The notes beneath the pieces were generated by a model, which did no database searches, was not told the origin of the DNA, and saw only the letters and a list, made by a program, of their open reading frames with translations. This document shows positions 53,418 through 63,653 of a stretch of DNA of 64,000 nucleotides, one piece after another (the first letter of the stretch is position 1; each line of letters begins with the position of its first letter). The DNA is from Shinella pollutisoli (lineage in GTDB: Bacteria; Pseudomonadota; Alphaproteobacteria; Rhizobiales; Rhizobiaceae), in NCBI RefSeq assembly GCF_024609765.1, contig NZ_JANFDG010000012.1, positions 62,001 to 126,000 on the forward strand, read 5' to 3'. Position numbers and translations under genes: made by a program.

Positions 53418-53963
53418 GCCTTGCTTCCTGTATTACATTATGACCATCTGCCCATAGCATGACTTGCTGTTATTCAACAAGGCGAAGGCGCCGCGCACTG
53501 CGATTGCCCACATTCCTCCGGTTTTGCAATTCAGTCCGGCCCGGCATCGTGGTGCGGCAGAGTGGCTTCCTTGCCGGAACCCGTCCCCGAATCTCCCGCG
53601 CCATTGCTGACAGTGGTACGGCCAATTGGTCGAGGCCGCGACATGTCTGCCCTTGTGCGTGGCAAAATTCAAAACACCGGGCATTGTTGACTTCGATTTT
53701 ATGATTGTATTATTGTCGTTATGAATTATAGATCGTTTCAGAATTTCCCTGACGGGCGCTTGCCCGCGATGAACGGACATTTCGATGGGGCACGGTGCCG
53801 GATCGGCGGCCGACGGCTCGGCCGTGGGGTGGAACTGGGGAAGCCATAAGCAGGTGGGGAGACAGCAAGTGAAGATCCATTCCGCGGCAACGACATGCTG
53901 TGTCCGGCTCCGTCCTGTTGGCGGGGCGATCATTTCCGCCTCGGCTGGTGAAGGGCGGCGGCT
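53418..53963. other. 546-base regulatory region between gntR and the catabolic operon
   Basis: The gntR-proximal part has TGTATTACATTATGACC (53430-53446). A predicted promoter with TTGACT at 53687-53692 and a TATTAT/TTATTG hexamer near 53708-53715 overlaps the operator-like block at 53697-53727. Short frames in this interval have no ribosome sites and I do not call a gene. The stretch is noticeably more AT-rich than its surroundings. Confidence 0.6.
53687..53727 (+). promoter_or_regulatory. promoter and putative GntR operator of the catabolic operon
   Basis: TTGACT followed by an AT-rich block containing TATGATTG and ATTGT. Over 31 bases (53697-53727) it matches 21 bases of the block at 63221-63251 in front of the NIPSNAP gene. 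Confidence 0.5.
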
Positions 53964-54941
53964 GTGAGCGGGTTCCTGAAAAACGTCAATCAGGAGAAGG
54001 TCGTCTTCCTTCTCTTCATCGTGATTTTCATTCTGTTTTCCGTTCTGCTTCCCGGCTTTCTCAATGCCAACAACCTGGTTCTGCTGATGCAAGGCGTTTC
54101 CGTGCTGGGCATTCTCGGCGCCGGTATGTGCGTCGTCGTCATCGGGCGGGGCATAGATCTCTCCATGGTCGCGACCATGGCGATCTCGGTCGCCTGGGCC
54201 CTGCAGCTCAACGGCGAGGGGATGAGCCTGCCGCTGGCGCTGGCCATCGGCGTCGGGGTGGCGCTGTTCGTCGGGCTCGCCAATGGTCTGCTCATCGCCT
54301 ATGCCGAGATCCCGCCGCTTTTCGCGACGCTCGCGACCTCGGCCTGCGTCTACGGCTTCGGGCGGTTCTTCCTGATCCACACCGATCTCGTCTATGTGAC
54401 GCCCGGCGTCGGCATGCTTGTCGAACTGGGGCAGGGGCGGGTGCTGAGCATTCCCATGCCGGTGATCGTATTCGCCGCAATCGCGGCCATCGTTGGCGCC
54501 ATTCTGCATTTCACCAAGTTCGGCCGCTTCACCTATGCTGTCGGCGACAATTACGGCACGGCGCGGGTCACCGGCATTTCGGTGCGCCATGTGCTGGTCG
54601 GCCAATATGTCCTGACCAGCCTGGTCGCCTTCGTGGCGGGACTGACGCAGGCGATGGCCATCAGCAGCATGAACACGCGCATCTCCGACACGCTGCTGAT
54701 CTATGACGTCATTCTCGTCGTCGTGCTGGGTGGCGTGGGCCTGAGCGGCGGCCGCGGCGGCATCCGCAACGTGGTGGTGGGGACGCTTCTCATCGGCACG
54801 TTCCTGAACGGCATGACCATCATGGACGTGCAGTATACGATGCAGAACGCCATCAAGGCCGCGATCCTGCTCGCGGCGATCATGATCGACACCATCATCA
54901 ATCCACGTGACGAACAGACCTCGCAGCACGGGGACATCTGA
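53964..54941 (+). CDS. sugar ABC transporter permease, ribose (RbsC) type
   Basis: A 325-residue permease with about 8-10 helices. The motifs VVIGRGIDLSMVATMAIS and VVLGGVGLSGGRGG are typical of the CUT2 (RbsC/XylH) family. The start is GTG at 53964. It is first in the operon; a second permease is the N-terminal half of the 56116 fusion, so the importer probably uses a permease heterodimer. Confidence 0.88.
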   Translation: MSGFLKNVNQEKVVFLLFIVIFILFSVLLPGFLNANNLVLLMQGVSVLGILGAGMCVVVIGRGIDLSMVATMAISVAWALQLNGEGMSLPLALAIGVGVALFVGLANGLLIAYAEIPPLFATLATSACVYGFGRFFLIHTDLVYVTPGVGMLVELGQGRVLSIPMPVIVFAAIAAIVGAILHFTKFGRFTYAVGDNYGTARVTGISVRHVLVGQYVLTSLVAFVAGLTQAMAISSMNTRISDTLLIYDVILVVVLGGVGLSGGRGGIRNVVVGTLLIGTFLNGMTIMDVQYTMQNAIKAAILLAAIMIDTIINPRDEQTSQHGDI

Positions 54942-54992
54942 TCCTGCCTGTCGCGGGAGCCGGGCAATTCATTTCAACAGGAGGAGGAAGAC

Positions 54993-56045
54993 ATGAAATC
55001 ATCAGGCAAATCATTGGCCGGCTCGTTGTATCGCCGGATCCTGGCCTTCGGCGCCACGGTCGCGGTCACGGCTCTCACGGTGCTGAGCCCGGCAACGCCG
55101 GTTCGCGCGGAAGGGCTCGACGATCCGACGCTCGCGCCCTATCTCGAAGCCTTCAAGGGCAAGAGGATCGCCTATGTGCCCTTCTCGATGAGCTTCGACC
55201 TCGCCAAGGGCTGGCTCGCCGGCATGCAGAAGCAGGCCGACGAGCTCGGCTACGAGATCATCGTGCGTGACCCGAACTGGAACACCGATGCCGGCTCGCA
55301 GGCAATGGCCCAGCTCATCAACGAGAAGCCCGACCTCATCGTCTACATGAATCCGGATCTGCAGTCCTATGCCAAGATCCTCAAGAGAGCCCAGGCGGCC
55401 GGCATCCATCTCGTCGCCGTGAACCTGAAGTCCGTCTTCCCGACCCATTATATCGGCGAGGACTGGCAGCTGAACGGCAAGGCGGAGGCCGAATACATCG
55501 TTTCCAAATGCGGCAAGGGCACCGACCGCTCGGGCAAGGTCGCGATCCTGCAGGGCATCCTGACCTCGGCCGCCAGCGCCTACCAGCTCAAGGGCGTGAT
55601 GGACGTGCTGTCGCAGAATCCCGAAATCACGGTCGTGTCGAACCAGTCGGCCAACTGGGACGCGGGCAAGGCCAACGAGATCACCAAGACCGTGCTGCAG
55701 CAGAATCCCGACCTCTGCGGCATCATCGGTTTCTGGGACGGTATGGACATCGGTGCGGGTGCCGCGGTGAAGGAAGCCAATCTCAAGGAACCGGTCTATG
55801 TCGTGACGTCGGGGGGCGGTGCCAAGGAAGCGGCCTGCGACAAGCTGCTCGACGGCACCTATGCCGCCTACATGAGCTACGACGTCCGCACCATGGCGCA
55901 TGACATCAACACCGTCATCAAGATACTGCTGCAGTCCGAACTGCCGCCGGACATGAAGACCTTCAGCCTGCCGACGCCGATGAAGCTGCTGACCAAGGAC
56001 AACCTCACGCCGTCCTCCTGCTGGGTCATGGACGACTTCAAATAA
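54993..56045 (+). CDS. sugar ABC transporter substrate-binding protein, ribose type
   Basis: A 350-residue protein with a signal peptide (RILAFGATVAVTALTVLSPATPVRA) and a type I periplasmic binding fold (IAYVPFSMSFDLAKGWLAGM, then NEKPDLIVYMNPD, then DLCGIIGFWDGMDIGAG). The ligand is unknown. AACAGGAGGAGG lies upstream. A strong hairpin follows the gene. Confidence 0.9.
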   Translation: MKSSGKSLAGSLYRRILAFGATVAVTALTVLSPATPVRAEGLDDPTLAPYLEAFKGKRIAYVPFSMSFDLAKGWLAGMQKQADELGYEIIVRDPNWNTDAGSQAMAQLINEKPDLIVYMNPDLQSYAKILKRAQAAGIHLVAVNLKSVFPTHYIGEDWQLNGKAEAEYIVSKCGKGTDRSGKVAILQGILTSAASAYQLKGVMDVLSQNPEITVVSNQSANWDAGKANEITKTVLQQNPDLCGIIGFWDGMDIGAGAAVKEANLKEPVYVVTSGGGAKEAACDKLLDGTYAAYMSYDVRTMAHDINTVIKILLQSELPPDMKTFSLPTPMKLLTKDNLTPSSCWVMDDFK

Positions 56046-56065
56046 GCCTCCCGGCTGACCCCGCC

Positions 56066-56094
56066 GGACCGGGTCGGATTGGCCGACCCGGTCC
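56066..56094 (+). terminator. intercistronic hairpin after the binding-protein gene
   Basis: GGACCGGGTCGG, five-base loop, CCGACCCGGTCC: a 12-bp perfect stem without a T run. In ABC operons such stems often protect the binding-protein mRNA and lower downstream expression; that role is inferred here. Confidence 0.6.
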
Positions 56095-56115
56095 CAAACG
56101 CAGCATTTTCACGAC

Positions 56116-58305
56116 ATGGCGGTCATGGTGGACACCAATATTACATCAAACAGTTCGTTGTCCCGCGCCCGGGAGGCGCCGTCCGGCAACGTCTCGGATG
56201 CGCTGGTGCGGTTCCGGCACCGCTGGATTCCGACCCATATTGTCGGCGAATTGCTGTCCAAGTCCTGGATCGACAATATCGTCCCGGCGGTGATCCTCGC
56301 TCTGATCGTCATCATCTTCGGCAGCATCGTCCCGAATTTCTTCCTGCCCGCCAATGTGTCCGACGGCACGCGGCAGATCGGCGAGTTCGGCTTCGTCGTC
56401 ATCGGCATGATGATCGTCGTGGTCGGCGGCGGCATCGATCTCAGCGTCGGCTCGAACTTCGCGCTCGGCAACCTGCTCGCACTGGCGCTGACCAACATGT
56501 ACGACATGCCGGTCGCCGTTGTCTTCATCGCCGTCGTCGCCACCTGCTCCTTCATCGGCCTGATCAACGGCGTGCTGGTCGGCGTCTTCAAGCTGCGCGC
56601 GTTTCTCACCACGCTCGTCATGCTGATCGGGCTGCGCGCGCTGGTCGACTCGCTGCTGCTGGTCTATGCGCTCGACATCTCGGCCGGTTTCTACGACAAC
56701 GCGATCTGGGACTTCGCCGGCGCCGGTGACGTGTTCGGCATTCCCATCAGTTTCGTCCTCTTCGTCGTCGCCGCCATTCTCATGCATATCGTCATCAGCC
56801 GGACGCGGCTCGGCTGGCACATCATGGCGGTCGGCGGTTCGCGCCGTTCCGCCCACAATGCCGGCATCGCCGTGCGCTGGACGGTGTGCCTGACCTATGT
56901 GCTGAGCGGCGCCTTCTGCGGCATCTCCGCCTTCTTCTATGCCGCCCGCCTCGGCAATGGCGGCTCCTATCCGGGTGTCGGCCTCGAAGTCTTTGCGCTG
57001 ACTGCCGTCATCGTCGGCGGCATCAGTCTCGGCGGCGGCCGAGGCTCGGTCGCCAAGGCGGTGATCGGCGCGATGATCGTGCAGATCATCAATCTCGGCG
57101 TCGTCCAGCTCGGCCTGCAGAGCGGCGCGGGCCAGCTCGTCCTCGGCCTGATCCTGCTCGCGGCGATCGGCTTCGACGTCCGCTGGGTCAAGAACCGCGA
57201 CAAGATCCTCTCGCGCGTCTACATGTCGCCGACCTATTTCGCGCTGCCGGCCTCGCCGGTCACCGAGGCCGGATCGGGTTCGCCCTTTGCCGCCAACGAC
57301 CGGCTCGGCAAGGTCGAGGTCCACGGCCTCGGCCAGCTCGACGGCCCGGAAGACGTGATATTCGACAGCGCAGGCAATCTTTACTGCGGCGACCGCCTCG
57401 GCAATATCATGCGGCTCGAAGGTCCGGACTACAAGGATGCCAGTGTTTTCACGCATATCGGCGGCCATCCGCTCGGCATGGCGATCGATCGCGAGGACAA
57501 TATCGTCGTCTGCGTCGGCGGCATGGGCCTTTATCGCGTGCGGCAGGATGCGAGTGTCGAGAAGCTGACCGACGAGACCAATCGCTCGCTGTTTTCGATC
57601 ATCGACGATTCCCGGCTGCGGCTGACCGACGACTGCGACATCGCGCCGGACGGACGCGTCTTCTTCAGCGAGGCCACCACGCGTTTCGACATGGCAAGCT
57701 GGCCGTCGGATGCGCTCGAGAGCCGGCCGAGCGGACGCATCGTCTGCTACGATCCAAACAAGAAGACGACGCGCACCGTGGCGCGGAACCTGACCTTCCC
57801 GAACGGCATCACGCTGAGCCACAACGCGCAATCGATCCTGTTCGCCGAAAGCTGGGCTTGCCGGATCAGCCGCTACTGGTTCGAGGGTCCGAAGGCCGGG
57901 ACCATCGAGCATGTGATCGAGAACCTGCCCGGCTATCCCGACAACATCAACCGGGCGAGCGACGGCAGCTACTGGCTGGCGCTGATGGGCATGCGCTCGC
58001 CCGCCCTGGACCTCGCACTCAGGATGCCGGGCTTCCGCAGGCGCATGTCGCAGGAAGTCTCGATCGACGAATGGCTCTACCCCAACATCAACACCGGCTG
58101 CATCCTGCGATTCAACGAGAAGGGCGACGTGCTGGAAAGCCTGTGGGACAAGACCGGCGCCAACCATCCGATGATCACCTCGATGCGCGAGCACAAGGGC
58201 CGGCTCTATATCGGCGGCATCTTCAACAACCGCATCGGCAGCGTGGCGCTCGACGGCGCCGACAAGAACTGGACGGGCCCGTCGAGTTATTGGGGGCGCA
58301 CATGA
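56116..58305 (+). CDS. fusion: ribose-type ABC permease with C-terminal SMP-30/gluconolactonase-like domain
   Basis: A 729-residue protein. Residues about 45-360 are a CUT2 permease (VVGGGIDLSVGSNFALGN; VIVGGISLGGGRGS). After a short linker, residues about 390-725 form a beta-propeller of the SMP-30/strictosidine synthase type. Candidate metal ligands are kept: Glu in DGPEDVIF, Asn in FPNGITL and Asp in GYPDNI. The permease C terminus is expected in the cytoplasm, which would place a lactonase-like enzyme at the channel exit. No ribosome site is clear before ATG 56116; ATG 56125 is an alternative. It overlaps the next gene (ATGA). Confidence 0.88.
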   Translation: MAVMVDTNITSNSSLSRAREAPSGNVSDALVRFRHRWIPTHIVGELLSKSWIDNIVPAVILALIVIIFGSIVPNFFLPANVSDGTRQIGEFGFVVIGMMIVVVGGGIDLSVGSNFALGNLLALALTNMYDMPVAVVFIAVVATCSFIGLINGVLVGVFKLRAFLTTLVMLIGLRALVDSLLLVYALDISAGFYDNAIWDFAGAGDVFGIPISFVLFVVAAILMHIVISRTRLGWHIMAVGGSRRSAHNAGIAVRWTVCLTYVLSGAFCGISAFFYAARLGNGGSYPGVGLEVFALTAVIVGGISLGGGRGSVAKAVIGAMIVQIINLGVVQLGLQSGAGQLVLGLILLAAIGFDVRWVKNRDKILSRVYMSPTYFALPASPVTEAGSGSPFAANDRLGKVEVHGLGQLDGPEDVIFDSAGNLYCGDRLGNIMRLEGPDYKDASVFTHIGGHPLGMAIDREDNIVVCVGGMGLYRVRQDASVEKLTDETNRSLFSIIDDSRLRLTDDCDIAPDGRVFFSEATTRFDMASWPSDALESRPSGRIVCYDPNKKTTRTVARNLTFPNGITLSHNAQSILFAESWACRISRYWFEGPKAGTIEHVIENLPGYPDNINRASDGSYWLALMGMRSPALDLALRMPGFRRRMSQEVSIDEWLYPNINTGCILRFNEKGDVLESLWDKTGANHPMITSMREHKGRLYIGGIFNNRIGSVALDGADKNWTGPSSYWGRT

Positions 58306-59407
58306 GCGGCCTCCTCGCCCGCCTGTTCTCGCGCCGCGAGGCGGCCACCGTGCCGTCGATGGATGGCGTGCTCCGACCCAACACCCTGCTCGACCAGGCA
58401 AGCCCGCTTGTCGCCCTGCCGGAGCCCGACAATCTGGTTCAGTTCGGCTCGAACCTTGCCTTCTCCAGCGGCAATGACGTGTTGGTTCTCGTGCCGGACA
58501 GCCCGGCGGGCTCGCCGCCGGAGCTGTTCCGCCGCTTCGAATCCCGCGTAACGGCGCTGGCCGTGTCGTCGCAATCCGTGCTCGCCGTCGGCCTCGATGG
58601 CAAAGGCATCGGATTGATCGGCGGCGCCTATGACGGCCTCGCGCTCGACCAGATCGGCGGCGTGCCCGCCAAGGGTCCGACGGCGCTCGCCTTTGCGGAT
58701 GCCGACACGCTGATTGTCTGCATCGGTTCGGCGCAGAACGGGCCGGACGAGTGGCAGCGCGATCTCATGGAGATGCGCGCGACGGGATCGGTCTGGAAAG
58801 TCGATCTCCGCAGCAAGGCCGCGACCATGCTTGCGTCCGGCCTCGCTTTCCCGAATGGCGTTCTCATACGCGGCAACCGGGTCGTGGTGTCGGAAAGCTG
58901 GCGTCACCGGCTGCTCGGCCTCGATCTCGCCGCGGTCAAGGCCGTGCCGGACATCATCCTCGAAGATCTTCCCGGCTATCCCGGCCGGCTTTCCGAAGGG
59001 CGAGACGGCGGCGCGTGGCTCGCTGTCTTCGCGCCCCGAAGCCAGCTCATCGAATTCGCTCTGCGCGAGCGGGCCTATTGCCTGCGCATGCTGCGCGAGA
59101 TCCCCAAGGAATACTGGATCGCACCGACGCTCCGCTCCGGCCGTTCGTTCCGCGAGCCGATGCAGGGCGGCGCGGTCCGCGTGCACGGGATCTACAAGCC
59201 CTGGGCACCGACACGCTCCTATGGGCTTGCCGTCCAGCTCGACACCGATCTTCTGCCGGTCCGCTCTTTCCACAGCCGCGCCGATGGCAGCCGGCACGGT
59301 ATCGTCAGCATCTGCGAGTGGCAGGACCGGGTCGTCTTTGCCAGCCGTGGCGACGACCTTCTCTGCACATTGCCGCTCGATCCCCATTCGCCTCGGGATG
59401 CCGCACG

Positions 59408-59411
<4 letters not shown>
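58302..59411 (+). CDS. SMP-30-like beta-propeller protein, probably without metal site
   Basis: A 369-residue paralogue of the propeller in the preceding fusion. The Asn motif is kept (FPNGVLI), but the Glu motif is replaced (NLVQFGSN) and PGYPDNI is changed to PGYPGRL, losing the Asp. No signal peptide. It overlaps its neighbours on both sides by four bases (ATGA), so it is tightly coupled to the transporter. A binding, regulatory or altered catalytic role is more likely than normal lactonase activity. Confidence 0.8.
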
Positions 59412-60904
<1,493 letters not shown>

Positions 60905-60974
60905 CGATTGGATCCGCGTGGAGAGTTTGAAGGCGAACGGCGTGCGGCAACCGGATAGGGCAAGGACAGGATCG

Positions 60975-62390
60975 ATGCAGAACGCGGAGCGGTCGGGGAG
61001 ACCGGACATTGAGGATGACGGGATGGGCGGCACCGCCCTGCTGACGCAGCTGGTGCGTCAGGCCCGTGGCCGGAGCGATTTTCCCGCGGCAGTGCGGGAG
61101 AAGGCCGCGATCTGCCTCGTCGACTTTCTCTCTTGCGGGCTCGAGGCCGCCGAGCTTCCCTGGAGCCGGCAATCCTTCGCTCTCGCTGCCGGCCGGACCG
61201 GCGACTGCGCCATTGTCGGCGAGGCCGGATTCTATTGCGCCGAGGATGCCGCCTTCGCCAATGGCGTGCGCGGCCATGGCCTCGTGCGCGAGGACATGCA
61301 TACCGGCAGCATATCCCATATGGGCGTCGTGGTCTGGCCGGTGCTGCTGGCGCTCGCCGGTGAGAGGAAGGCTCTTGCCGGCCGGCCGCTCGATGCGGCG
61401 ATTGCCGGCTACGAGATCGGCGGCCGGATCGGCAGAGCCCTGATCACGCCGGAAATGGCGCGGCTTTTCCGCCCGACGGGGCTCATCGGGCCGATCGCCG
61501 CGACGCTTGCCGGCGCGATCTTCCTTGGGCTCGACGAAGAGCGGACCGTGAGCGCGCTGGCTTTCGCGATCAACAGCGCCGGCGGGCTCAACGAATGGCC
61601 GCACAGCGGCGCCGACGACATGTATTTCCATCCGGGATTTGCCGCCCGCAACGCGCTGACGGCACTGCGGCTCGCCGAGCTCGGGGCGCGGGGCTCGGCC
61701 TCGGCGATCGATGGCAAGGCCGGGCTGTTCGCGGCCTTCGGGCGCCAGCCGCTGCCCCCTCGGCCGGTGCTCTTCCCCGATGGCGACTTCGAGATCATGA
61801 GCGTGTTCAACAAGGAGGTGCCGGCCTGCAATTTCGCCCAGTCGCCCTGCCAGGTGGCGCTCGCGGCCGTGCGGCGCATAGAGTTCGGCGACGAGATCGA
61901 GAGCGTACATCTTGCGACCTACGACGCGGCGTTGAACTATCCCGGCTGCGCCCATCGCGGGCCGTTCGAAACGCCGCTCCAGGCCAAGATGAGCATCTAT
62001 TTCGGCATGGCGGCGACCATGGTTCGCGGCGAGATCGCGGAGGCCAATTACGGCCTGCTCGACGATCCCAGGATCGCCGATCTTATCGCCAGGACGACGA
62101 TCACCGTGTCCGACGCGCTAAGCGGTGCATTCCCCGCCCGGCAGGGTGCGCGGCTTCGTATAAAGACGAGAGCCGGCCGGATCATCGAAGAAGCGCTCGA
62201 TGACGTCAGACCAGCATCGCCGGCGCTGGTGCGCCAGCGCTTCTCGGCGGCGGCCGCCGCCCGTCTCGGACAGGCGAAAGTTCCGGCTCTGAACGATGTC
62301 ATCGACGGCATGCTGGCCGGACGCGGCGATGCCGGAAGCCTTGCCGAACTCGGCCGGCTGGCTGCCCGCTCGGAGGGGACCCGCGCATGA
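60975..62390 (+). CDS. MmgE/PrpD family protein
   Basis: A 471-residue protein of the 2-methylcitrate dehydratase/cis-aconitate decarboxylase/ iminodisuccinate epimerase superfamily. Visible blocks include LVDFLSCGLEA, DAAFANGVRGHGLVREDMH and PTGLIGPIAATLAGAI (family F(H)P(T)G motif). The ATG at 60975 has AAGGA upstream; GTG 60918 and ATG 61023 are alternatives. It presumably acts on an acid intermediate of the imported substrate. It overlaps the MBL gene by four bases. Confidence 0.85.
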   Translation: MQNAERSGRPDIEDDGMGGTALLTQLVRQARGRSDFPAAVREKAAICLVDFLSCGLEAAELPWSRQSFALAAGRTGDCAIVGEAGFYCAEDAAFANGVRGHGLVREDMHTGSISHMGVVVWPVLLALAGERKALAGRPLDAAIAGYEIGGRIGRALITPEMARLFRPTGLIGPIAATLAGAIFLGLDEERTVSALAFAINSAGGLNEWPHSGADDMYFHPGFAARNALTALRLAELGARGSASAIDGKAGLFAAFGRQPLPPRPVLFPDGDFEIMSVFNKEVPACNFAQSPCQVALAAVRRIEFGDEIESVHLATYDAALNYPGCAHRGPFETPLQAKMSIYFGMAATMVRGEIAEANYGLLDDPRIADLIARTTITVSDALSGAFPARQGARLRIKTRAGRIIEEALDDVRPASPALVRQRFSAAAAARLGQAKVPALNDVIDGMLAGRGDAGSLAELGRLAARSEGTRA

Positions 62391-63184
62391 GCGAGATCTA
62401 CGAAGTCCTTGCCCTGAAATATGCCACCAACGACCGGCCGGCCTCGCACAATTTCATTGGCGGCGACGAGCACGACCGTTCGATGCCCATCGACTATTTC
62501 ATCTGGGTGATCCGCAACGAGAAGCGGACCGTTGTCGTCGACACCGGCTTCAACCCGGTCTCGGGCGCGCACCGGGCACGCAAGCTGACGACCCCGGTCA
62601 ATGTCGCGCTTTCGGCAGTCGGCATCCACGGTGCAGATATCGAGCATGTGATCACCACGCACATGCATTACGACCATGCCGGAAACAACGACATGTTCCC
62701 GAACGCCTGCTTCTACATGCAGGAGAGCGAGATGCATTACGCCACCGGCTCCTGCATGTGCCATCGCCTGCTGAACCACCCCTACGAGGCGGATGACGTG
62801 GCGGGCATGGTCAAGCGCGTCTATGCCGGCAAGGTGTCCTTCTGCCTCGGCGACCGCGAACTGTTTCCCGGCCTATCCGTGCACCACGTCGGCGGCCATT
62901 CCCGCGGCCTGCAATGCGTGCGCGTCGAGACCCAGCGGGGGCCGGTGGTGCTCGCCTCGGATGCCAGCCACCTCTACGCCCACATGAATTCCGGCCGGGT
63001 GTTCCCGACTTGCGACAGCGTTGCCGACACCGTGCTGGGCTACGGCCGCCTCTTCGAACTCGGCGGCGATGCGAGCCGGATCGTGCCCGGCCACGATCCC
63101 GAGGTGATGCGACGCTATCCGGCTCTCAGCCCGCAGACGTCGGGCATGGTGGTCAAGCTCGACGTCGACGAGGCGACTGGATGA
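62387..63184 (+). CDS. metallo-beta-lactamase-fold hydrolase, AHL-lactonase-like
   Basis: A 265-residue MBL protein with all expected ligands: HMHYDHAGN (HxHxDH), His in HHVGGHS, Asp in LASDASHLY and His in VPGHDPEV. The general form is that of N-acyl-homoserine-lactone lactonases (AiiA group), but within a catabolic operon a substrate-derived lactone is at least as likely. It overlaps the MmgE/PrpD gene (ATGA). Confidence 0.87.
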   Translation: MSEIYEVLALKYATNDRPASHNFIGGDEHDRSMPIDYFIWVIRNEKRTVVVDTGFNPVSGAHRARKLTTPVNVALSAVGIHGADIEHVITTHMHYDHAGNNDMFPNACFYMQESEMHYATGSCMCHRLLNHPYEADDVAGMVKRVYAGKVSFCLGDRELFPGLSVHHVGGHSRGLQCVRVETQRGPVVLASDASHLYAHMNSGRVFPTCDSVADTVLGYGRLFELGGDASRIVPGHDPEVMRRYPALSPQTSGMVVKLDVDEATG

Positions 63185-63203
63185 AGAGGAAAAATCAAGG
63201 GAG

Positions 63204-63251
63204 CAATGTATTTGGTCACATTGTATGATTGAAAGATTGTAGTATGAGATT
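63204..63251 (+). promoter_or_regulatory. putative internal operator/promoter before the NIPSNAP gene
   Basis: CAATGT-N8-ACATTG, a perfect six-base dyad (63204-63223), runs into TTGTATGATTG-N4-ATTGTAG (63221-63242). The latter resembles the block at 53697-53727. It suggests that the regulator of the first promoter also acts here. Confidence 0.5.
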
Positions 63252-63293
63252 TATGGTTTCAACCATCGGAACGGCTGATCGGGGAGAGTTGGA

Positions 63294-63620
63294 ATGATCG
63301 TGGAACTTCGCGTCTATCACTGCGCGCCGACCCGGCTGCCGGCCCTTCTCGAGCGGTTCCGGTCGACGACGCTGACCTTTTTCGAGCGCTACGGCATCCG
63401 GCAGATCGGCTTCTGGACCACGGTCGTCGGCACCGACAACCACGCCCTGACCTATCTGCTCCAGTGGGACAGCATGGCTGAGCGCGAAGAGCGCTGGAGC
63501 GCATTCCAGTCCGATCCCGACTGGATCGCGGCCCGGACCGAAAGCGAACGGGAGAAGCCGATCGTGGTGCGTGTCGAGAACAGTTTTCTCGCGCCGACCG
63601 ACTTCTCGGCGCTTCGCTAG
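63294..63620 (+). CDS. NIPSNAP family protein, 108 aa
   Basis: A ferredoxin-like alpha/beta dimeric-barrel protein beginning MIVELRVYHCAPTRLPALLE, with LTYLLQWDSMAEREERWSAF in the middle; both are NIPSNAP hallmarks. In catabolic clusters NIPSNAP proteins are small enzymes or accessory proteins of unknown reaction. GGAG lies upstream. Confidence 0.87.
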   Translation: MIVELRVYHCAPTRLPALLERFRSTTLTFFERYGIRQIGFWTTVVGTDNHALTYLLQWDSMAEREERWSAFQSDPDWIAARTESEREKPIVVRVENSFLAPTDFSALR

Positions 63621-63653
63621 TGAGACGGTGAAATTGACAAGGCAGGCAGAGCG

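Noticed and set aside
53459-53967. Short plus-strand frames in the gntR-permease interval
   Set aside because: No ribosome sites and overlap with the promoter/operator block. Composition is not coding-like.
62387-63184. Assigning the MBL protein as a quorum-quenching AHL lactonase
   Set aside because: The fold and ligands fit, but the operon context points to catabolism, and the fold alone does not give the substrate.
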